Assembly (NCBI RefSeq): GCF_024362365.1 | Contig: NZ_CP101464.1 | Coordinates: 2,666,001-2,730,000, forward strand | DNA from: Janibacter sp. CX7 | GTDB taxonomy: Bacteria; Actinomycetota; Actinomycetes; Actinomycetales; Dermatophilaceae | DNA: 64,000 nt | Direction of reading: 5' to 3' | Part shown: piece after piece, positions 39,969 through 48,074 of the stretch | Layout of the letters: every line of letters starts with the position of its first letter | How positions within the stretch are numbered: position 1 is the stretch's first letter | The notes under the pieces: model-generated | What the model was told of the DNA's origin: nothing | Database searches by the model: none | The model's input: only the letters and a program-made list of their open reading frames with translations | Made by a program: the position numbers and the translations under genes

Positions 39969-40474
39969 ACCTGCGCGAGGCCGCGACCCTGGCCGCCGCC
40001 CTCGTCTTCGCCGGCGGCACCTCGTCGTGGGCGCTGGCGAGCGCGAAGCCCGCGGTCGACGTACCGCCCGCCCCGACGCTGACGACGAGCACGCCGTCGC
40101 CCACGTCGTCGTCGACGTCGCGCACGAGGACGCGGACGAAGACCTCGACGAGCTCGAGCACGTCGTCGAGCACCTCGAGCACGACGTCGAGCACCTCGAC
40201 GCCGGAGCCCGAGCCGACGACGACGGACGAGGTGGTCCCCGAGCCGACGAGCACGTCGACACCGGTCCCGACCGACACCTACGTCCCCGAGCCGACCTCG
40301 ACCTCCGCCCCGCCGACCTACGTGCCTCCCCCGGAGCAGCCGACCGAACAGCTCCCCCCGCCACCCGAGGACACCGAGGTCCCGAGCGCCCCGACCACGG
40401 ACACCCCGCCGGCGGACACGATCACCGACACCCTCCCCTTCGACCCGACGTCGGAGACGCTGGGCACTCCCTGA
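39965..40474 (+). CDS. Secreted or wall-spanning Ser/Thr/Pro-rich protein
   Basis: The 169-residue product has a signal-peptide-like N-terminus (positions 1-26: basic LREAATLAAALVFAGG, then ALASA with a plausible cleavage). The rest is almost all Ser, Thr, Pro, Glu and Val, with repeats of the type SSSTSR, EPTSTS and PPPEQPTE. It resembles cell-wall linker or mucin-like segments. No domain is recognised. It is translationally coupled to the metallophosphoesterase (ATGA). The composition recalls the tail of the nearby PonA2. Confidence 0.7.
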   Translation: MNLREAATLAAALVFAGGTSSWALASAKPAVDVPPAPTLTTSTPSPTSSSTSRTRTRTKTSTSSSTSSSTSSTTSSTSTPEPEPTTTDEVVPEPTSTSTPVPTDTYVPEPTSTSAPPTYVPPPEQPTEQLPPPPEDTEVPSAPTTDTPPADTITDTLPFDPTSETLGTP

Positions 40475-40480
40475 CCCCGA

Positions 40481-40511
40481 TTGTCGATCCGGGTGGGGAC
40501 TGGGTTATCCT
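40481..40511 (+). promoter_or_regulatory. Possible tRNA-Pro promoter
   Basis: TTGTCG (40481-40486) and TATCCT (40506-40511) are separated by 19 bp, about 38 bp before the tRNA. Spacing is slightly long, so this is tentative. Confidence 0.4.
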
Positions 40512-40549
40512 TCCTTGGCGCCGATCGGAGACGAGAGGCGCAGGCACCA

Positions 40550-40623
40550 CGGGGTGTGGCGCAGCTTGGTAGCGCGCGTCGTTCGGGACGACGAGGCCGC
40601 AGGTTCAAATCCTGTCACCCCGA
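40550..40623 (+). tRNA. tRNA-Pro (anticodon CGG)
   Basis: A 74-nt cloverleaf: acceptor CGGGGTG pairs with CACCCCG, anticodon stem CGTCG/CGACG with loop TTCGGGA (anticodon CGG), and T loop GTTCAAATC. CCA is not encoded. It reads the codon CCG, frequent in this GC-rich genome. Confidence 0.96.
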
Positions 40624-40630
40624 CCCGGTG

Positions 40631-40676
40631 AAACCGGCTCAGGTCCGCAGCACTGCGGACCTGAGCCGGTTTTTTT
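40631..40676 (+). terminator. Intrinsic terminator of tRNA-Pro
   Basis: A perfect 20-bp stem (40631-40650 with 40653-40672), 2-nt loop, followed by a run of seven T ending at 40676. A canonical, strong terminator, one of the few in this window with a T-run. Confidence 0.93.
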
Positions 40677-40724
40677 GTACCTGTGGTGCGGCCCGGCGTC
40701 GTTGGTGACCACGAACCGGTCGAC

Positions 40725-40754
40725 GTTGTATACAACTCCTCCAGTTGTATACAC
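40725..40754 (+). promoter_or_regulatory. Twin GntR-type operator/promoter upstream of VOC gene
   Basis: GTTGTATACAAC (40725-40736) is a perfect 12-bp palindrome, repeated as GTTGTATACAC (40744-40754) with centres 19 bp apart. TTGTATACAA fits the TNGT-N-ACNA pattern of FadR-type GntR regulators. The repeats also supply TTGTAT (40726) and TATACA (40748), separated by 16 bp, as -35/-10-like hexamers, so a bound regulator would block the promoter. The GntR gene is in the same operon. Confidence 0.7.
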
Positions 40755-40786
40755 TTGCCAAACCCGCCCCGAGGAGGACCCTTTCC

Positions 40787-41212
40787 ATGACCGCACGCCC
40801 CTGCTTCCACCTGGCCATCCCCGTCGACGACATCACGAAGGCCCGCGAGTTCTACGGCGGCGTCCTCGGCCTCGAGGAGGGCCGCTCCGACACCCTCTGG
40901 GTCGACTGGAACTTCTACGGCCACCAGGTCGTCACCCACCAGACCGCCGACGGCTCCCCCGGCCCGGCCGGCCACAACCCCGTCGACGACCACCAGGTGC
41001 CGGTCCCGCACTTCGGCGCGGTGCTCTCCTACGACGACTTCCACGACCTCGCGGGCAAGATGAAGGCCGCTGGCGCGACCTTCGTCATCGAGCCCTACCT
41101 GCGCTTCGAGGGTCAGGCCGGCGAGCAGTGGACGATGTTCTTCCTCGACCCGGCCGGCAATGCCATGGAGTTCAAGGCCTTCGCCGACGAGTCGCAGATC
41201 TTCGCCAAGTAA
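40787..41212 (+). CDS. VOC-family (glyoxalase/extradiol dioxygenase-like) protein
   Basis: The 141-residue protein has the vicinal-oxygen-chelate fold: FHLAIPVDDITKAREFYGGVLG at the start (His as metal ligand), DWNFYGHQVVTHQT, and FFLDPAGNAMEFKAF at the end with a likely Glu ligand. Substrate unknown; relatives are annotated as predicted extradiol dioxygenase. ATG 40787 follows GAGGAGG. It forms a two-gene operon with the GntR regulator 9 bp downstream and is likely autoregulated by it. Confidence 0.88.
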   Translation: MTARPCFHLAIPVDDITKAREFYGGVLGLEEGRSDTLWVDWNFYGHQVVTHQTADGSPGPAGHNPVDDHQVPVPHFGAVLSYDDFHDLAGKMKAAGATFVIEPYLRFEGQAGEQWTMFFLDPAGNAMEFKAFADESQIFAK

Positions 41213-41220
41213 GGCCCATC

Positions 41221-41856
41221 ATGACGACCTCCCCCTCGACCGAGACGAAGGCCGGGCGCCTGCACGCCGCCCTGCGCGACGAGATCCTCAGTGGGCAGCT
41301 CGCCGCCGGGTCCCCGGTCGACGAGGTGGCCGTGGCGCAGGCGCACGGCGTCTCCCGCACCCCCGTGCGGGAGGCGCTGCGCGCCCTGCGCAGCGAGGGG
41401 CTGCTCGTCCCCGGCGCCCGCCGCCAGCTGCACGTCGTCGACGTCTCCCCCGAGCACCGGCAGGAGATCGCGACCGTCCGCGCCGCGCTCGAGACGGCCG
41501 CCGCCCGCGTCGCTGCCTCGACCCGCTCGTCGGGCGACGTCGACTCCCTTCGCCTCATGGTGCTGCGGCAGCGGCGCTATGCCCGCGCCGGCGACAGTGG
41601 TGCCTTCATGGAGGCCGACGAGGACTTCCACCGGGCGCTCGCCCAGGTCGCCGCGATGCCGACGCTCGACCGCCTCCTCGACCAGCTGGGGTCCTTCGTC
41701 CGGCTCGCCCGCCTCGGCGAGCCCACGCCGCGCACGCACATGATGGCCCTCACGCGGGAGCACCACCGCCTCCTCGACCTGCTCGAGGAGGGCGACGGCG
41801 ACGCCCTCGCCGAGACCCTCTCCGGCCACATCCTCAGCACCGCCTCCCGCCGGTGA
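41221..41856 (+). CDS. GntR-family transcription regulator (FadR/FCD subfamily)
   Basis: The 211-residue protein has an N-terminal winged helix (LHAALRDEILSGQLAAGSPV, AHGVSRTPVREALRAL) and a C-terminal helical FCD domain with probable metal ligands (EADEDFHRALAQ, THMMALTREHHRLL). It probably binds the twin TTGTATACAA sites upstream of the VOC gene and releases them on binding a small acid ligand (inference). Confidence 0.9.
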   Translation: MTTSPSTETKAGRLHAALRDEILSGQLAAGSPVDEVAVAQAHGVSRTPVREALRALRSEGLLVPGARRQLHVVDVSPEHRQEIATVRAALETAAARVAASTRSSGDVDSLRLMVLRQRRYARAGDSGAFMEADEDFHRALAQVAAMPTLDRLLDQLGSFVRLARLGEPTPRTHMMALTREHHRLLDLLEEGDGDALAETLSGHILSTASRR

Positions 41857-41886
41857 GGCCCGGCAGCGCCTGACTACGCTGCCACC

Positions 41887-42252
41887 ATGAGCGCCGATCC
41901 CTGCCCCTGCGGCTCCGGCTCCCCCTTCGCTTCCTGCTGCGGCCCGCTGCTCGCCAGCGAACGCCAGGCGGAGACCGCCGAGGAGCTCATGCGCAGCCGC
42001 TACACCGCCCACGTCTACGGCAATGCCGAGCACCTGTGGCGCACGTGGGACGGCCGCACCCGCCCCGAGCAGGTGCACCTCGACGACACCCGCTGGCTCG
42101 GGCTCGACGTCCGCGAGGTCGTCGCCGGCGGCCCCGACGACACGACCGGCATCGTCGACTTCGTCGCCAGGTTCAACGGGGGTGAGCTCGCCGAGCGCAG
42201 CGAGTTCACCCGACGAGGTGGCCGGTGGTTCTACACGAAGGAGATCCCGTGA
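41887..42252 (+). CDS. YchJ family protein (SEC-C-like zinc motif)
   Basis: The 121-residue protein begins DPCPCGSGSPFASCCGPLL, the Cys-rich zinc motif of SEC-C/YchJ proteins, followed by a small NTF2-like domain ending RRGGRWFYTKEIP. Function unknown. ATG 41887 has TACGCT (41875-41880) 6 nt upstream (leaderless). Its stop overlaps the next gene's GTG by 4 nt. Confidence 0.9.
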   Translation: MSADPCPCGSGSPFASCCGPLLASERQAETAEELMRSRYTAHVYGNAEHLWRTWDGRTRPEQVHLDDTRWLGLDVREVVAGGPDDTTGIVDFVARFNGGELAERSEFTRRGGRWFYTKEIP

Positions 42253-42983
42253 CCGAGGTCCGCTACGCCGTCGCCGACGGCATCGCCACGATCACCCTCG
42301 ACGCCCCCGAGCGGCGCAATGCCCTGTCGGTGGAGATGTCGAGGGAGCTCATCGACGCCGCCCGCACCGCCGAGGACGACCGCGAGGTCGGGGCCGTCGT
42401 TGTCACCGGCGGGGCCCACTTCTGCGCCGGCGCCGTGCGCGAGGTGCTCGCCGACGTCGGGCGCGACCCGGTCGAGGACTCCGCCTACCGCAACCTCGAG
42501 ACGGTCTACGAGGCCTTCACGACCATCGGCACCATCGACCTGCCGACGATCGCCGCCGTGCGCGGCGCCGCTGTCGGCGCCGGGCTCAACCTCGCGCTGG
42601 CCACCGACCTGCGCATCGTCTCGTCGACCGCGCGCCTGCTGCCCGGCTTCGCCCAGATCGGCATCCACCCCGGCGGCGGGCACCTGTCGCTGCTGCACCG
42701 CACCGCCGGGCGCGAGACGGCCGCGGCCATGGGGCTGTTCGGCGAGGAGGTCCGCGGCGCCCGCGCCGTCGAGCTCGGCCTCGCGTGGGCCGTGCACGAG
42801 GACGAGGAGGTCGAGCAGGCCGCCCGCGACGTCGCCGCGCGCGTCGCCGCCGACCCCGAGCTCGCCCGACGCCTCGTGCGCAGCTTCCGCCGCGAGACGG
42901 CCCCCGGCGGCATCCCCTGGGAGGTCGCCGTCGAGCTCGAGCGCTCCCCGCAGATGTGGTCGCTGCGCCGCAAGCACAACTGA
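42249..42983 (+). CDS. Enoyl-CoA hydratase/isomerase family protein lacking both catalytic Glu
   Basis: The 244-residue crotonase-fold protein keeps oxyanion-hole segments GGAHFCAG and AAVRGAAVGAGLNLALATD. The positions of the two hydratase glutamates (in GGGCEL and QPEI of classical enzymes) are Asn in AGLNLA and a non-acidic residue in LPGFAQIGIHPGGG. Hydration is therefore unlikely; other crotonase chemistries (isomerase, hydrolase) or loss of activity are possible. It is translationally coupled to the YchJ gene (GTGA). Confidence 0.82.
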   Translation: MTEVRYAVADGIATITLDAPERRNALSVEMSRELIDAARTAEDDREVGAVVVTGGAHFCAGAVREVLADVGRDPVEDSAYRNLETVYEAFTTIGTIDLPTIAAVRGAAVGAGLNLALATDLRIVSSTARLLPGFAQIGIHPGGGHLSLLHRTAGRETAAAMGLFGEEVRGARAVELGLAWAVHEDEEVEQAARDVAARVAADPELARRLVRSFRRETAPGGIPWEVAVELERSPQMWSLRRKHN

Positions 42984-43029
42984 CGCTGCGGCCCTGCTGC
43001 GCGGGTGCAGGCTCCTGCGCCGTCCGCCG

Positions 43030-43141
43030 GCGCAGGGCTTGGGGGTGGCCCTAAGAAGAAGTCCGGCCGCTTGGAATGACGTCTCACGTGATGCGGGGAG
43101 CCGGACTTCTTCATGAGTCGGGCCGACCCCCAACCCTGCGC
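43030..43141. repeat. Hairpin repeat, copy 2 (inverted relative to copy 1)
   Basis: CCTAAGAAGAAGTCCGGC (43050-43067) and GCCGGACTTCTTCATG (43099-43114) flank a 32-nt centre. Outer arms GCGCAGGG / CCCTGCGC (43030-43037, 43134-43141) extend the stem. The inner blocks match copy 1 at 31.2 kb in reverse orientation, while the outer arms differ yet remain self-complementary. It lies between the 3' ends of the enoyl-CoA hydratase and phosphofructokinase genes, so it could act as a bidirectional terminator. Confidence 0.75.
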
Positions 43142-43224
43142 CCGCTCGTGACGTGACCCCTCCCCCAGCCCTGCGCCCGCGCAGCCACACCACGACTGGC
43201 GGCGCCGCTACGGGCAGCGCAGCG

Positions 43225-44424
43225 TCAGGCCTGGCCGATGTCGTGGAGCAGCTCGGCGAACCAGGGGGTGGTGGGGTCGAAGGCGCCGCCGCCGGCGATG
43301 CGATCGTGCTCGATGACCCGCAGCTCGTCGCCGCGCTCGCTGTCCTGACCGACGACGCCGGAGCGGCCGTCGAGGGCGGCGTCGACCGCGAGGGTCGTGC
43401 AGCGGGCGATGAGCTCGAGGTCCTCGGCGTTGGGCGCGGCCGACCGGGCGAAGTAGCCGGACTTCCACACCTTCGACTTGTCGGCACCCAGCCGCGCGGC
43501 GAAGGCGGAGGCGAGGTAGTCGCCGGGGTTGATCTCGTCGAGGCGCACGTGGCCGAAGGCGTCGCGCGGCACCTGCTCGCCGCGCTCCTCCATGGCCGCG
43601 ACGATGTCGTCGACGCCGGCACCCTCGGCGACGAAGAGGTTGACGCAACCCAGCTCGTCCATGACCGCGGCCAGGCGCCTCCCTTCGGCCTCGAGGTCGA
43701 GGGGCAGCTCCGGCAGGTAGACACCGTGGACGTCCCAGCGCCGCGGGTCGTTGCCCAGCGCCGGGGCGAAGTCACGCCCGGCGAGGTCGGCCCGGTAGCG
43801 CCGGGCGGTCTCGGCGGTCAGCCACCCGCTGTGCCGACCCATGACCTCGTGGACGACGAGCATGCGGGGGTTGGACGAGTGCTCACCGATGACATTGCGC
43901 GCGAAGAGCGCGCCCTGCTCGGCGGCCGTCCACGCGCCGAGGCTCTGCCGGATCGGGACGATGTCGTTGTCGATCGTCTTGGGCAGGCCGATGACCCGCA
44001 GGTCGCGACCGGTGTCGGCGAGGTGGCGGGCCAGGTCGGCGGCCGTGGTGTTGGTGTCGTCGCCGCCGATCGTGTGCAGCACGTCGACCCCGTCGGTGGC
44101 CAGCTGCTCCGCGGCGACGCGAAGGGGGTCCTCCCCCGCCTGCACGAGGCCACGCCGCACGCAGTCCTGCGCATTCGTCAGCTTGACCCGGGAGTTGCCG
44201 AGCGGTGACCCGCCGAAGGCATGGAGCCGACCGGCCTGGGCGCGGCCCTCGGGCGTGATCTCGACGCTGCGCCCGGTGAGCAGGCCGGCGTAGCCGTCGA
44301 GGTAGCCGATGATCCTGGTCTGCGGGGCGAGCTGCGTGTAGCGCTCGATCAGCCCGCCGACGGCCGAGGAGAGGCACGGCGCGATCCCACCGGCGGTGAG
44401 GATCGCGACCGTGCCGACGTTCAC
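43225..44424 (-). CDS. pfp: Pyrophosphate-type 6-phosphofructokinase
   Basis: The 399-residue phosphofructokinase phosphorylates fructose 6-phosphate to the 1,6-bisphosphate. The phosphoryl-donor site reads GGDDTNTTAA (about 120) and the catalytic loop PKTIDNDIVP (about 150). The Asp after GGD and the Lys in PKTIDND are the residues that distinguish PPi-dependent enzymes from ATP-dependent ones (GGDGS, PGTIDND). The hexose-binding VHEVMGRHSGWL is present. GTG 44424 overlaps the upstream stop by 4 nt. PPi as donor would make this step reversible. Confidence 0.88.
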   Translation of the reverse strand: MNVGTVAILTAGGIAPCLSSAVGGLIERYTQLAPQTRIIGYLDGYAGLLTGRSVEITPEGRAQAGRLHAFGGSPLGNSRVKLTNAQDCVRRGLVQAGEDPLRVAAEQLATDGVDVLHTIGGDDTNTTAADLARHLADTGRDLRVIGLPKTIDNDIVPIRQSLGAWTAAEQGALFARNVIGEHSSNPRMLVVHEVMGRHSGWLTAETARRYRADLAGRDFAPALGNDPRRWDVHGVYLPELPLDLEAEGRRLAAVMDELGCVNLFVAEGAGVDDIVAAMEERGEQVPRDAFGHVRLDEINPGDYLASAFAARLGADKSKVWKSGYFARSAAPNAEDLELIARCTTLAVDAALDGRSGVVGQDSERGDELRVIEHDRIAGGGAFDPTTPWFAELLHDIGQA

Positions 44425-45350
44425 TTCTTCTCGCCGCAGGGCACCTGGATCGTCTCTGCGGGCCGGACGTAGGGCTTGACCTGAGGCACCGAGGACTCGG
44501 GCTTGAGGCCCTTCCACTTGTTGCCGATGACGAGGTCGACCTTGGCGCTCGTGCGGTCGTCCTTCTGCAGCTGGGCGCCGGAGATCTGCTGCGCGAGACG
44601 CTTGGCCGCGCGCTGGCCCTCGGGGCCGAAGCGGATGACGGCGACCTCCTTCTCCAGGAAGGACATCTGCGGGTCGTTGCCCGTCGAGCGGATCTTGAAC
44701 TTGCGGTCCTTGAGCTCGCCGGCGACGTCGGAGGCCAGACCCTCCTGCCACGTCGTGTTGTAGACGTTGAGGGTGATCTCGGAAGGCGCGGGCAGCGGCG
44801 GGTCGGGCTCCTTGACGAGCTTGTCGTAGCCGTAGCCGAGGACGAGCTGGACGCTGTCGCCGGGGCGGGCGTCGTTCCACGTCTTGGAGCCGGGGATCTG
44901 CTTCTGCAGCAGCAGCGCGTTGTCGCGCCCGTCGGGGCCGTAGTAGATCGTCGCGGCACCCTTGACGTAGACCGAGCTGTCGGCATTGCCCACGGAGGCG
45001 ATCTTGAAGTCACGCAGCGTCAGCTCGCGGGCGACATCACTGCCGAGGCCGTTGGTGTCGTTGCTGTTGAGCAGGGTGATGTCGAAGGAGTCGCGCTCGG
45101 GGGCCGGCTTGCTCACCGAGGTGCAGGCCGGCTGCGACTGACCACCGACGAGACCGGTGCCGTAGGCCGTGGCCACCGTCGCGGTGCCGAGCAGAAGACC
45201 GGGAAGCGTGACGAAGAGCAGCAGTCGGCGCCGCCGCTGCCGACGGTAGTGCTGGGCGGCCGAGCCCTCGAGCTCGTCGAATCCCACAACCCGGTACGAG
45301 GCCGGCCCCTGATCCTGCGGTTCCACTCCCTGCTGCCTTTCCTCTCTCAT
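44421..45350 (-). CDS. Membrane-anchored protein with two LytR_C domains
   Basis: The 309-residue protein has a cytoplasmic N-terminus (1-42, basic end RRQRRRR), one transmembrane helix (about 43-65) and an extracytoplasmic part with two tandem LytR C-terminal (VanY-like LytR_C) domains: FDITLLNSNDTNGLGSDVA (about 88-106) and ITLNVYNTTWQEGLASDVA (about 190-208). These repeats share about 100-residue units and probably bind cell-wall polymer or partner proteins. A smaller LytR_C protein is encoded at 58753. Confidence 0.87.
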   Translation of the reverse strand: MREERQQGVEPQDQGPASYRVVGFDELEGSAAQHYRRQRRRRLLLFVTLPGLLLGTATVATAYGTGLVGGQSQPACTSVSKPAPERDSFDITLLNSNDTNGLGSDVARELTLRDFKIASVGNADSSVYVKGAATIYYGPDGRDNALLLQKQIPGSKTWNDARPGDSVQLVLGYGYDKLVKEPDPPLPAPSEITLNVYNTTWQEGLASDVAGELKDRKFKIRSTGNDPQMSFLEKEVAVIRFGPEGQRAAKRLAQQISGAQLQKDDRTSAKVDLVIGNKWKGLKPESSVPQVKPYVRPAETIQVPCGEKK

Positions 45351-45370
45351 CTACAGCTCCCCTGCGGTCC

Positions 45371-45376
45371 AGTATA
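45371..45376 (-). promoter_or_regulatory. Possible -10 box of the LytR_C/pfp operon
   Basis: Minus-strand TATACT lies 21 nt before the start codon of the LytR_C gene; AGGGGAG downstream can serve as ribosome site. No clear -35 hexamer. The rest of the 245-bp gap to the asd-like gene (45351-45595) shows GTCAC/GTGAC half-sites at 45392-45432 but no gene. Confidence 0.4.
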
Positions 45377-45595
45377 GGTGGTGACATCTTTCACTTTGAC
45401 CCCACCAGTCACACAAGTCACAGCTGCGGATCGTTCTCCGACCGAGACCGAAGGGGGACCCGCAGCGGCCGTCGTCGGCCCTCACCATGGTTGACGCCCG
45501 GGGTGACAGCAGGGTTGCGTGCGGGTCACCAGTCGGCGACGACGTGCGGTGGGTGGAGGTCCGCTGCGGTGCGGCCAGCGCGGTGACCGTCGGCG

Positions 45596-46672
45596 TCAGC
45601 CGGAGATCTGCGCGGCGACGAGCTCGGCGACGCTGAGCATCGCGGAGGCACCGCGCCGGGTGGTGTCGGCACTGACGAACATGTCGACGTGGTGACCGGC
45701 CCCCTTCGGCTGCCGGATCCGACCGACGAAGCGCGGGTCGATGCCGACGCTGTCCACCGGGGTCGGCACCTCCCCCGTCTCCTCGTCGAGGTGGACCAGC
45801 GACGGGGCCGCGACGCAGGCCGCGCGCACCTTGTCGATCGCCACCGGCCGCGCACACCGGGCGTGCAGGGCCATGGAGTGCGCGAGCACGACCGGCACCT
45901 GGACGAGGGTCGCGACGACCGGGACCGACTCGGCGAGGCCGAGGATCTTGCGCACCTCGTCGCCCACGGCCAGCTCGGCGGAGGTGAATCCCCCTTCGCC
46001 GGGCTGGCCGACCCAGGGGATGACGTTGAGCGCCAGCGGCGCCGGGAAGGGCGAGCCGACCGGCAGGTCGGAGACGGCCGCCCGCACGTCGCCGGGGTGC
46101 TGACCGATCGTCGGCTCGCCGGCGACCGTGTGCAGCTCCTCGCGCAGGCGGGCGACGCCGCGGTCGGACTTCGAGACCGCCGCGATGAGGCCGGTGACGA
46201 CGAGGTGCTGCAGCTCCCAGCCCTGGTGCAGGACGTGGGCGGCGTCGATCAGACCCCAGGTGACCGGGCCCGGCAGGGCGACGATGCCCTTGGGGCGCTC
46301 GGCGACGAGCTGGGTGTTGATGCCCGGCACGACGAGCGGGACCTCGGGGTCGGAGCGGAAGGCCGCGCTCGCGTCGACGACCACGGCCCCGGCCGCAACG
46401 GCTCGCGCCGCCCACTCGGGGGTGATCTCGGGCGCGAGGTTGAAGAGGGCGACGTCCACGCCCTCGAAGGAGTCCTCGTGCAGGGACTCGATGGTCTGCT
46501 CCTGCCCGCGGATGCTCAATGTCCGCGTGCTCACGCCCGGCGCGAGGAGACGGATCTCGCCCCACGGGTCGGCCCGCAGGGCGAGGGCGGAGGCGAGGGC
46601 CTCCGCGAAGCGTCCCGTCGCCCCCACCAGGGCCAGCGTGGGCCCGGTGGACGGCGACGGGAGCGGGGTCAC
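45596..46672 (-). CDS. Aspartate-semialdehyde dehydrogenase homologue lacking the catalytic cysteine
   Basis: The 358-residue product has the Asd fold: [14 protein letters not shown] nucleotide-binding, [20 protein letters not shown], and the C-terminal substrate/phosphate residues in [17 protein letters not shown]. The catalytic motif (NCTT in Asd) is replaced by GPVTWG in [14 protein letters not shown] (about 134-147), so the thiohemiacetal-forming Cys is gone; the acid-base His is kept in AHSMALHA. It resembles USG-1-type inactive paralogues. GTG 46672 overlaps the aspartate kinase stop by 4 nt, the position where true asd normally sits. Confidence 0.8.
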   Translation of the reverse strand: MTPLPSPSTGPTLALVGATGRFAEALASALALRADPWGEIRLLAPGVSTRTLSIRGQEQTIESLHEDSFEGVDVALFNLAPEITPEWAARAVAAGAVVVDASAAFRSDPEVPLVVPGINTQLVAERPKGIVALPGPVTWGLIDAAHVLHQGWELQHLVVTGLIAAVSKSDRGVARLREELHTVAGEPTIGQHPGDVRAAVSDLPVGSPFPAPLALNVIPWVGQPGEGGFTSAELAVGDEVRKILGLAESVPVVATLVQVPVVLAHSMALHARCARPVAIDKVRAACVAAPSLVHLDEETGEVPTPVDSVGIDPRFVGRIRQPKGAGHHVDMFVSADTTRRGASAMLSVAELVAAQISG

Positions 46673-47943
46673 CGGCCGGTGCCCCCGTAGACGATCGCTT
46701 CGCCGTCCTCGGAGTCGAGGCCGAAGGCGGTGTGCAGCGCCGCGAGCGCGTCGTCGAGCTGGTCGGCGCGGGTGACGACCGAGATGCGGATCTCGGAGGT
46801 GGAGATCATCTCGATGTTGATCCCCGCGTCGGCGAGCGCCCGGAAGAAGGTCGCGGAGACACCGGGGTTGGTCCGCATGCCGGCACCGACGAGCGAGAGC
46901 TTGCCGATCTGGTCGTCGTACTGGATCGAGGAGAAGCCCACCTCGTCCTTGGTCCCCATGAGCGCCTGGACGGCGCTCTGGCCGTCGGTCATCGGCAGCG
47001 TGAAGGAGATGTCGGTGCGGCCGGTGTCGGCCTCCGAGACGTTCTGCACGATCATGTCGATGTTGACCTGGGCCTCGGCGACCGTGGTGAAGATCTGGCC
47101 CGCGCGACCCGGCTCGTCGGGCACGCCGACGACGGTGATCTTGGCCTCGCTGCGGTCGTGGGCAACACCCGCGATGATCGGTTCTTCCATGTCCTCGGCT
47201 CCTTCGGCGTCGGGGGGCAGGACCCACGTGCCCTCCTTCGAGGAGAAGGACGAACGCACGTGGATGGGCATGTTGGAGCGGCGCGCGTACTCGACGCACC
47301 GCAGGTGCAGCACCTTGGCACCGCTGGCGGCCATCTCGAGCATCTCGTCGTGCGAGATGCGGTCGATCTTGTGGGCCTTGGGCACGATGCGCGGGTCGGC
47401 GGTGAAGATGCCGTCGACATCGGTGTAGATCTCGCACACGTCGGCCTCGAGCGCGGCGGCCAGGGCGACCGCCGTCGTGTCGGAGCCGCCGCGACCGAGG
47501 GTGGTGATCTCCTTGGTCCCCTGGCTGACGCCCTGGAACCCGGCAACGATGACGATGTGCTTGTCGCCGAGGGCCTCGGTGATGCGGCCCGGGGTGACGT
47601 CGATGATCTTCGCCTTGCCGTGGGAGGTGTCGGTGATGACACCCGCCTGGCTGCCGGTGAAGGAGCGCACGCTGTGCCCGAGGTCGGCGATCGCCATGGC
47701 GACCAGCGCCATCGAGATGCGCTCACCGGCGGTCAGCAGCATGTCCATCTCGCGCGGCGGCGGGACGGGGCTGACCTCCTCGGCAAGATCGAGCAGCTCG
47801 TCGGTCGTGTCACCCATGGCGGAGACGACGACGCACACGTCGTTGCCCGCCTTCTTCGTCTCGACGATGCGGTGGGCGACGCGCTTGATGCTCTCGGCAT
47901 CAGCGAGCGACGAACCGCCGTACTTCTGGACAACCAGGCTCAA
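46669..47943 (-). CDS. ask: Aspartate kinase
   Basis: The 424-residue enzyme makes aspartyl-4-phosphate, first step to lysine, methionine, threonine and diaminopimelate. Motifs: [16 protein letters not shown] at the start, [16 protein letters not shown] and [13 protein letters not shown] in the kinase domain; two ACT domains after residue 265 ([31 protein letters not shown]) mediate feedback inhibition by lysine plus threonine. TTG 47943 is the only start near the conserved N-terminus (GGAG 5 nt upstream), and an internal start for a beta subunit is possible, as in corynebacteria. No riboswitch is seen. Confidence 0.95.
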   Translation of the reverse strand: MSLVVQKYGGSSLADAESIKRVAHRIVETKKAGNDVCVVVSAMGDTTDELLDLAEEVSPVPPPREMDMLLTAGERISMALVAMAIADLGHSVRSFTGSQAGVITDTSHGKAKIIDVTPGRITEALGDKHIVIVAGFQGVSQGTKEITTLGRGGSDTTAVALAAALEADVCEIYTDVDGIFTADPRIVPKAHKIDRISHDEMLEMAASGAKVLHLRCVEYARRSNMPIHVRSSFSSKEGTWVLPPDAEGAEDMEEPIIAGVAHDRSEAKITVVGVPDEPGRAGQIFTTVAEAQVNIDMIVQNVSEADTGRTDISFTLPMTDGQSAVQALMGTKDEVGFSSIQYDDQIGKLSLVGAGMRTNPGVSATFFRALADAGINIEMISTSEIRISVVTRADQLDDALAALHTAFGLDSEDGEAIVYGGTGR

Positions 47944-48074
47944 GAGAACTCCGTGGGGATCTCGCGGGTCCGGCCCGGGGGCGGACCGGCACGACCCCCC
48001 GAGGATAACGACCCCGACGCCCTCACCCGAGTCGAGTCCACGCCGCAGACCGGTGCGCACACTAGGTTGTGGCC

